Source: Mesodorylaimus sp. YZB2_4 (taxonomy: Eukaryota > Nematoda > Enoplea > Dorylaimida > Dorylaimidae). From it: a stretch of 64,000 nt of DNA. The translations under genes were made by a program, and so were the position numbers. This document shows positions 56,336 to 64,000 of this stretch, in pieces; position 1 is the stretch's first letter, and every line of letters starts with the position of its first letter. Below the pieces are notes generated by a model that was not told the origin of the DNA, searched no databases, and worked only from the letters and a program-made list of their open reading frames with translations. The stretch spans positions 266,046 through 330,045 of the forward strand of contig JASANH010000505.1 of assembly GCA_030248295.1 (NCBI GenBank), read 5' to 3'.

Positions 56336-59300
56336 CTAAAATTGGCAGGAAAGTTAGAGATCCTGTCCTTATATATCAATATCAAGGCGTAAAGCATGGT
56401 GGCCCCTAACTGTAAGAGAGCCTAAATTTAAGAGTATATTCTGCAGTAAAAATTCTTCATATACCTTCATTCAGCCTTCATTCAAACATATCTCTCTTCC
56501 CTTCACACCAAATCCAGAAACGGTCTTACCTTTGTTTTTGATTGTGAGATAGTGAATGCTGAGAGAGTAGGAGATAGAGGATATTGACTCTTGCTGCAAT
56601 TATTGCCCCTTGAAGACATGTCTTCGTGGCAAACCTCCATTATTGAAAGTTCCCTGGCAAAATTTGTTGATCAAGCTAACGTTTCGCAGAAGCAATGACT
56701 CAACACCGTGCAACCGTAGTTAACATAGCAGCTTGCAAAACATGGTGAAATCGATAATTGTCAGAGGCAGCAGTCTTGCCCCTAAACTAAAGATATGTTT
56801 GCGAAGCTTTTCACAAAGAACTCTCAAGAGGTATAAAAATTGGTGCTGTGCTCCTCTTTCCGTTGCAATTTACATAGGCCAATTATGTCAGAATTGGTTC
56901 GTCAGACGTCTGCACCTAAACAGGGCTCTCATCGTCAGCAGGAGTCACCCCAAGCGTTTATATGACCATGGGTGCAGAAAGCACACTGGCTCACAAGGCA
57001 GGGCAGCACGGTGAGGATATTTGCATTTACGAGCTCTGAATCGGAACTTCGCGGTCCACCACTCTACTGTACACTGAACCTGTGCCTTGCTCTATTTAGG
57101 CAGAGCGAGAGCGAGAGCGAGATCAAGGTCGAGTGACCTACTTTCGGCCATCGGTTACTGACTGGTCAAACACACTGGTGCGTACAGTAGTTCCTGGCAT
57201 TCATTGCGATTTATTTACTACATCCGACAGGTGCGACTTCACCCCGACATGATAGTGGCGGCCTATGTGGTGCAGAGGTAACAAGTAAACCCAACATGAT
57301 GAGTCGTGGACTCCGCGTGGTCGTTTCCGCAGCCTCTGGCAAATCAAAGATTGTTCTGCTACGACGATCCGCATTTCACCAAATTGTATAGTTGAACCTA
57401 GTTTTTAATTCACGAGCTCGATTCGCTCTCTATCAGAGCCCTCTACCATCTCAATCAATGCTGCACAGATCAGTTTAGTATTGGGCATTATCTGATGATT
57501 GTGAGCCTATATGACTGGTCAAGCAGCAGAAATATCCCCACTTTCTGTGGCCCCACTGCCTTGACGACACCAGACATACATGTATTTCGTTTCTTATCGG
57601 CTTTTCTCCACAAGAGGCTGGAGGCGTTGTAGGCTGTAAATTCGTGACAAGAAAGACACCAACATGCATTGCATATGTGTACTGTAAGAAAATCAATGTT
57701 TTGAAGGTACAAATCAGACTGCGCAAGGGTGCACTGAGGCATGCTCGATTGATTAAAATCCCATCCAATTAGTAGCTTTTTAAATAGACCCACAATTAGC
57801 ACTACACGCAACTGACTTTCTCTCGAGGCATGCAAAGCTTGCTATCGGCTAGTTGAGGCATAAAATATCATTTTATCAAGCACTAGAAGTAGTAAAAAAA
57901 ACAATTCAGCTACTATATAAATGAGACATGGAAAACGAAAGAGTTCTGAAAAATGTATTTTTGATAAATTTGTCCCAACCATCTTTTAGCATTCTATAGA
58001 GTTCAGAGATAATAAACGGAGAAGCTAGAGTAGCACCTGTGCGCATGGGGAGCAGTGCAGACGACTAAAAAACCAAAGAGCTCAAATTTTTACTTTGGTA
58101 ATCAATAATATTTCATTCCGTCTACTGTTTAAAACTCGATTCTGCTGAGAAAGAGCGATTTGAATGATTTTTCGAAATGGGGGCTGTGGAGTTTCCGACA
58201 AGTGGTGACAGAACGGAAGAAGGAGTGAGCTAGCTTTTCTGCACAGTTCTTTCCAAATGCCGGGCTGTAATATTTATTGGAGTCGCTTTTGACAAATTGT
58301 GCAATCTTTGAAATCTACGTGATGCAGAGACGATCATGTGCCCTTCTGCTTATATGCAATACTAAAAATAAGAGCCGTATCAAATATAGAATTTCATTCC
58401 ATCGTCAATCGAGCGACTATTTTCTTGTCCTGGACGCTTATTGCAGGCTGTAGAAAATAAAAGAAAAGGAAGCATCGGCGAGCTGAAGCGTCACCAGAGA
58501 CATGATTCACAAAACTGTGTCTATTGTGTGCTGGCACTACTGTGCTTTCGTTATTATTTCTTAAAAATATGGTTTCATTTCCGCAGCTTAGTCAGAGTTA
58601 GAGTTAGTGTTTTTAAGACCACTGCGACAAATCTCCGTTTATGATGCCATATTACGTTTTAACCATTGTGCTGTGCCTTCTAGTGGACTGACAAGTCTTT
58701 TGTTGCAGTAAAGCATGGCGTAGCTTAGCAAAGCAAAGCATAGCTTAGGGCTCTTTTGTCTGACATACCACTTGATTGTAATCCTGAGACACTTCTAGTC
58801 CAAGCTGTGGTGTATTACAGCGAGAGAAACTTTTGTACGACACCATACCAGTCGGTGTAAATATAGTATGGTAGGTATGGTGCACTCGATACCCGTACCC
58901 GTACCAGCACTAGAGTCTATATATATACAGTAAGAGAGAATCGATTGTATTGCAAGAAGAAATGGCTTCACAATGCTTATCATAGTCTGACAGTTATAAA
59001 CTAGGGCTTGATAAACAGTGATTTGTCTATTCTTCAGTCGATATCTAAAGTACTGACCACAAAAGTTTGATCAGATAAACAGAATTTCAGCCTCAGAGAT
59101 TTTTCTCCATTTTGCGATCAGATTATTGAAATGAAGCGTCAAGAAACAATGCTTAAATGTAGTCCTTGAGAGAACTGACAGTTTCTTCAGAAAACCAATT
59201 GTTCCTGTATTTTGCAATCACTTCTTCTCTTTGACAAAAGCATCATCTAGACTTATTCTTCAGAAACTTAGGCGAGGCAAAACGTGATACATATCTAATG

Positions 59301-59673
59301 TATGTTTGCGGTAACACACTATATGCTGTACTAACGTCGTGAGGAAACTATATACTCCACAACAAAGTGCTCTCTGTACAACATACATAAAAGCACACCA
59401 AATGGGAGGGTTTTCTTCCAAACTGCAAGCTGGATGCATAAAAGTATAGTTTTTACGCCTAGTATAGTACTGTATAGTCCAATTGTAGATCTCACTATTT
59501 TTGAAGGCGAGGTCCTGGATTTTATAACGATTTGGTCGGCTGATAATTTTTGAAAAAGTGCTTAACTGTACCCTGGACAATAATCTTTCCAAATTTCATA
59601 ATATTGACCCGTTGAACTATGAGTATGGGCCTCGATTTCACCGCGAAGCCATAAACTGATTTCCCAAGGCTCC
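56336..59673. other. Intergenic, 3.3 kb between paralogues
   Basis: It probably contains the missing 5' exon(s) of P1. A GAGCGA microsatellite is at 57105-57121. An AAAGCA/TAGCTTAG run is near 58710-58745. No other gene is supported. Confidence 0.4.
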
Positions 59674-60227
59674 CTACCGAATTTCGTCTTTTCGCACAGG
59701 TACATGCTGTGGCGGGGTGAATCGATAAACTGTGGTGATGGCACCAGCATCTTCAATCGATGATTCGGCGGTGGGTCTGGCGGGATAGAGATAGCCGTTT
59801 GATCCCACTGGCACGTGAACTTCGTGGATGGGGACAGTCGATCCTAAACAGCACTAGCACATCTCATCATGTGGTGGCACTTCAGTTTGCTCCTACCTGG
59901 TATGAGAGTTTGAGCAACAGGGGGTCTTTGAGCTTTCGTTTGCACTGCTCTGATTTCATCCTCGTAGCAACAGCACTTACGAAGTAGGAAGTAGATAGCT
60001 GCGAGTAAGAGGACCACAAAACAGGCCCCAAATATGGAAGCGAAGATGTAGACGATCACCATACCAATACTAAAAACAATAGGCGCGTAAGCTCTGGTTA
60101 GCACCTCAGAGTCTGCTAACCTCCTGCCCTGTTCCTTCTGCTCTGGAGAGAGCTTGAAAGCAGCTGAACTCGGCAATAAAAGAAGCAATATTGGAAAATA
60201 ATTATCACAAAATCGACCAATATGCAT
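59674..60227 (-). CDS. Single-pass membrane protein P2
   Basis: Two exons, 60227-59897 and 59843-59674, with a phase-1 intron (GTAGG...TTTAG), give 166 aa. The N-terminus has a signal-like sequence (FPILLLLLPSSAAF). A short charged ectodomain (KLSPEQKEQGRRLADSEVLT) follows, then a long TM region (about 47-82) and RKCCCYEDE. Exon 2 encodes STVPIHEVHVPVGSNGYLYP, ITTVYRFTPP and KDEIR. The EVHVP-GS-G-LY segment and the FTPP end are shared with P1. The CCC cluster after the TM is a possible palmitoylation site (inference). The family is not recognised. Confidence 0.72.
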
Positions 60228-60246
60228 ATTTGCGCGCGCAAAAAAA

Positions 60247-60314
60247 GACGAACAATGTTGATCGTAAGAGGGGTAAAGCCGACGAACAATGTTGATCGTA
60301 AGAGGGGTAAAGCC
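60247..60314 (+). repeat. Exact 34-bp tandem duplication upstream of P2
   Basis: Unit GACGAACAATGTTGATCGTA..., 34 bp long and ending GGTAAAGCC, occurs at 60247-60280 and 60281-60314 with no mismatch. It starts 20 bp upstream of the P2 start codon, so it may lie in its promoter or 5' UTR. Confidence 0.9.
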
Positions 60315-61380
60315 GGGCGACGTCCACCTGAAACAAAGGCCGCGGAGATGAGTGACCGTTTGAAAAAAAGCGCTCGAAAATACAAAAATTTCGTGACAGT
60401 CTGAATGCGGAATATATAAAACTGCCTTTTCAACAGGCTCACAACAGGATATCGCTATTTTAAATAGGAAAATTTCAGCTGTCTGGATGCTATCCTTTCT
60501 GCATCGACATCTTTCGCATTAACTCAAACTCCGCCAATGATGCGGCTTTTCCAGCCAATGGAAACCTCCATTCCTTCAGATTTCAGAAGACCCATTTTCT
60601 GCCTAGGGTCATTTTTAGCACAAAATTCTCTACTTTATGCAATAAAAATATACATCGCCATAGGTTTTGGTGAGAACATCAAAGGCCTCAGAGAGGGGTG
60701 GTGTAGCGCGGACTTGTCTACCACAACTGATACCAACAAGCCAAAACCTAAAACTTGCCTCTCCCAGCAGCTACTCGTCGAATAGAGGAATGTTAGCTAG
60801 TCCAGCGGAGTGCTTGAAAAGGCCGGTACGCACCTTTCTTCAAGCTATCGATCCGACGGATGCTTGAGGGAGCAAAGTGGGTTTTTATACGCCGCTGTTT
60901 GCGCAATTGCTATGACATCACCATGGCATAGGCTCACTCCGCCTTTATTAGGTAGGGTCAAAACATGCGCCATGACATGTTGTTTCCGTACTTCGAAGGA
61001 TATCCGTATATGAATCATAAGCTATTAGGTTCGAGGCTTTATTGAGCGGGCGAGATGGCAATTCAACTGCTGATTTTCATACGCAAATCTTTCAGCTGCT
61101 CATCAAAGACACTAATCAGGTCTCGCAATGTCCATTCCATCTGTGTTTGCTAGCAATCTGTTCCTCCTACTTTTCTAGTGTCTGCAAACCAAAATACCTA
61201 ATTTTGTTCCTATTGATTACCTCCCCTTGTCAGTATGTGCCGAGCCACATTGCATGTCTTGTGAATGTGCCAGTCAGGCACAGTAAGCTCATCTTCCCGC
61301 CCGTTGACGGTTCGAATTTGGCGAAAACAAGCGGATTAGGAGACGGATTAGTGGCCGCCCGGATGATCAAAAGAAGGTCG
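60315..61380. other. Intergenic, no gene seen
   Basis: No exon with support. Presumed upstream region of P2. Confidence 0.35.
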
Positions 61381-61384
61381 TAAA

Positions 61385-62125
61385 TTTGGAAGGTGGACAA
61401 TGGTCGGGGAAGGACCAGGTGGATGGCAGCACCGCAGGCAGCGATTGCGACGTCGGGGCCGGAGCCAAAGGCACGTGCGGTGCCTTTGCCGAGTGTGGTG
61501 AGCCTAGGGCACGTGCTGCCGTCGGGACATACTCGCCGCCTCAGCATTGGGCCTCGCCGTGACCTCGAGCCCAGCGGGTGGCGTTCATGGGCGCCAGACG
61601 TCGACCAACGACCACCTCCGAGGAGATCGAGACCAGCGAACAGGGGGCGCTCGAGGACGAACAGAGGGCGCTCGTTACCGGTAAAGACCCCGCGAGATGT
61701 GATATGATTGGAGGATTGAGGATGAAGTTGACCCGCCTTTTGGTGCGCTGTGCCTGAATTTGTACAGTTTAGTCAGTTCAGTTGAAAGGATTCGGTTCGG
61801 TAAAGTCGTCTTGGAATTCCGTCTTGTGTTTTGGTCTATTCGCCTTATCAGCTAGGCGATCGGGGCGACGAGGCGGTGCGACGGGGCGAACCCGGTCGAG
61901 GACTGGGCTCAAGTGTGTGGCGTTGGAATTTCGAGGGAAGAGACGGATCGGGACAAGGGCTCTCTCGAGCATAGCCCCTTATTCGTCTCAGCGTCTTGGG
62001 TGCGCGTCGGATCGGCGGTCACCGAGACGGTGCGGTAAGCGTGATTGATGTGTGAGTTGGATCAGGATAGCACACGGGTTCTTAGATTGCCCTCATAATC
62101 TAAGTGGTGGCACCGGGTTACGGTA
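61385..62125 (+). mobile_element. Possible LTR and leader of a retrotransposon
   Basis: This is a GC-rich block unlike its surroundings. It is followed at 62105 by TGGTGGCACCGGGTTACGG, which resembles the TGGTGGCA-type sequence found just after 5' LTRs in several invertebrate retrotransposons. The AATCTAAG just before would be the LTR 3' edge. No gag/pol frame follows within the window, the 5' edge is not defined and no second LTR is seen. Short direct repeats (CGAACAG.GGGCGCTCGAGGA type) occur near 61638-61672. Confidence 0.35.
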
Positions 62126-62781
62126 GGTCTACGCAAGATCAGGTTGGAGTTGCTGTTGCGGTAATACGCGCGACGGTAACAACACATGCATCCTCTTCGC
62201 GATTCACAAAAATAAAAAATTTTGTGCGAGAGAATCAGCCAAGAAGTCCAAGCTTGTTAGACATTTTAAAAACAAGAATACTGTAACACGAAAACGCTGG
62301 AGTTAGGTTTTTCTTTTTTGTACAGTGCGGTAGAACGCAGTACTGTATATGCTACAGCAAAGTGTGAACTAGTACTGATACTAATGAGTTATTCAGAAGC
62401 ATATACTCGTATATCAATTAGTTCTGACCTAATTGCTGATTATAAGTGTGATCTTTATCAAACACAGGGATGAATTTGAAAACCCGAGACAAGCTACAGT
62501 AACTACAGTGTAGTGGCATAAGTAGATAGACATAACCAATAAAAAGCTTGGAAAAGGCAAATCGTGTTGTCATGCAGGAGAAACAATGTCTATTTTGGTA
62601 GTGTGTCCGCCCGGACACATTACGATGGCTTTCGATGGCGGACACATTACGTCATGACACCGGCGCGGCGGCAAAGGCCGAAATGACCTCGCTAAGGCTG
62701 GTCATTACAGGAGTTGCTTGAGTGACCAGGCAATACGCAAAATGATGGAGTCCCGAAGTTGGGCATTCTACATAACCCGTT
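62126..62781. other. Intergenic with small palindrome
   Basis: GTGTCCGCCCGGACAC (62605-62620) is a near-perfect palindrome, followed by a further GGCGGACACATTACG. No gene. Confidence 0.45.
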
Positions 62782-63321
62782 TTAGAAATAGTAAAATACT
62801 GTAGGTGCTTCTATTCTGTCTTTGTGCATTCTCGATTCATTAGCAAATAAAGTATTCGTAAAGCATGCACAGGATGAATGAGAAGCCCACGCATACTTAA
62901 TCGACATCTTGAGCTTATGACAGCAACTGTTACACAACAAATTAGCCGACTTGCATTTACATCTGCTTTTGCAACCTCCCTCGCACTTGCATTTTTGAAA
63001 AACTTCTTGCGGTCTTCCAGTCATCGATGCAGTTGCAACAGTTCCGGCAAGGCTATTTGTTACGGTACTGGAAACGTATTGGGCTACAAAAAGTTCTCTT
63101 TGCAGATTTCTAAGTCGTTTTGTTCAGGAGAAGGAGCCGTCTTTGGTTCCGAGCTTGTAGAAGCCCACTTTGTGGACCAAAGTCGACCTTTGCCTTAAGC
63201 CGGTATTCCGCGTATTGCCTGGTCTCAGGCAACTCCCGTAATCACCAGTCTCCGCATTAAAGCGAAATGCCTGATTTCGGCCTTTGCCTCCAAAATATAC
63301 ACAGGAGCGAGCACATTGCAA
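62782..63321 (-). pseudogene. Transposon integrase tail with CXC motif
   Basis: On the minus strand a remnant reads VGFYKLGTKDG (from about 63160), then a stop, then QEVFQKCKCEGGCKSRCKCK and SANLLCNSCCH (C-x-C-x3-C-x3-C-x-C-x6-C-x2-CC). This arrangement, a YxLGT strand motif then a tesmin-like Cys-rich tail, is seen at the C-terminus of domesticated or Ginger-type integrases related to vertebrate KRBA2/SCAND3. It is a decayed fragment, and no catalytic core is visible in the window. Confidence 0.45.
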
Positions 63322-63539
63322 TCAAAAAAAGAATAGTGTACATATTCTGACCTGACCCTTCTGGGCGCTTTCACCCCCCAAATTCCAAATTTCGCGCTTT
63401 TTATTCTCTGTGAAGCAGAATATGCAAGGTAGGTTGATCGTCCAATCAGGTAATCAGTCAATACGTTCAAGCGTATCTTTTGTCAAAACCCCATGCGGAA
63501 ACGGCAGTGCAACACGATCAGGCTCAGAGCCACGGTGGC

Positions 63540-63845
63540 TGTTGGTTAATGCGTTGGTCCCGCATTGCTTAGGGCCAGCAACCCTGACTGGGAGGCCGCA
63601 GTTCTTTCCCGACTGAGGACGGCACTTTTGTAAGTCCGTCGCTGGCCTTGCACACTTGGCTCTGGGCGACTCATTAAGTACCACCAAGTGGCGGACGCCG
63701 AACGAGTAGAAAAACAGGAAACTGGTTCCCGAACACAAGTCAAGATGGTCCCTCTCTTTTCGCCTAGCATCATCCTGGAGGCGCTCCGTGGAGACACACA
63801 GAAGGAAGTTGCCGTGAGAGCCGGTCACCCCTCACGGCCTCGCGT
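63540..63845. repeat. Dispersed repeat Y, copy 2
   Basis: It shares GCAACCCTGACTGGGAGGCC and GAGGACGGCACTTT with 9475-9770 in the same orientation. The copies differ by substitutions and insertions. It is non-coding. Confidence 0.7.
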
Positions 63846-64000
63846 ATCACATCATGACTGCTGGCTGGCTAGAGGCAAAACGGGTTGGAAGTCCCGGGGG
63901 GTCACGGGGCCCAACCCGAAAAAATTTAAAAAATAAACGATTCGGCTCTGCAAGTCTGCTAGTTAAAGTGGAATTCCAATGAGGCTGCTATAATGCATAC

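Noticed and set aside
1-64000. CRISPR arrays, bacterial operons, viral genes
   Set aside because: None seen. Repeats lack regular spacers, and all convincing genes are intron-containing or animal-type.

Overview
This window is nuclear DNA from a metazoan. Every well-supported gene has short GT-AG introns, usually 50-100 bp and a few hundred bp at most, with pyrimidine-rich acceptors of the TTTTAG/TTTCAG type. There are animal-specific families (CDK5RAP3, a stomatin, WBP1/VOPP1-like and LAPTM-like proteins) together with LINEs, a mariner, tRNA-derived SINEs and MITE-like elements. Compact genes suggest a small invertebrate, possibly an ecdysozoan such as a nematode, tardigrade or small arthropod. 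The sequence alone does not settle the phylum. There are no operons in the bacterial sense, no CRISPR array and no viral gene.

Layout. 1-10.7 kb is repeat-rich: a long-TIR element, a decayed LINE flanked by direct repeats, a 1.3 kb TIR element with GGTACG repeats, a GATC-rich tract and a dispersed repeat. 10.7-12.3 kb (-) is a complete two-exon CDK5RAP3 homologue of 502 aa. 12.3-17.2 kb is repeats again, with an inverted-repeat element and SINE tails. 17.26-17.78 kb encodes a small single-pass membrane protein. 19.8-30.06 kb is a stomatin/MEC-2-type gene. It has five candidate alternative first exons, all with phase-1 donors, and two 56-bp exons that look mutually exclusive. 31.2-37.4 kb is gene-dense: a WBP1/VOPP1-like membrane protein (+), an intronless LAPTM-like PY-motif protein (+), a 4-TM protein of unknown family (-) and an unrecognised four-exon gene (-).

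40.5-48.4 kb is a tandem array of five four-transmembrane genes with the same four-exon, all-phase-0 architecture and shared motifs. It is interrupted by a truncated LINE between copies 4 and 5. 48.4-55.7 kb holds a SINE, two copies of a dispersed repeat (one carrying a 133-bp hairpin MITE), a decayed mariner, a broken gene resembling the Rapunzel/SE-cephalotoxin-like group, and a GNAT acetyltransferase pseudogene. 55.9-60.2 kb (-) holds two paralogous single-pass membrane protein genes. 60.3-64 kb is mostly repeats, with a possible LTR/leader, a CXC-domain integrase-tail remnant and a second copy of the 9.5 kb repeat.

Many of the genes encode membrane proteins (stomatin scaffold, tetraspan array, PY-motif or Cys-rich single-pass proteins), but nothing shows that they act in one pathway. 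The array and the 55.9/59.7 kb pair reflect local duplication. The most noteworthy features are the stomatin gene's exon choices and the tetraspan array.
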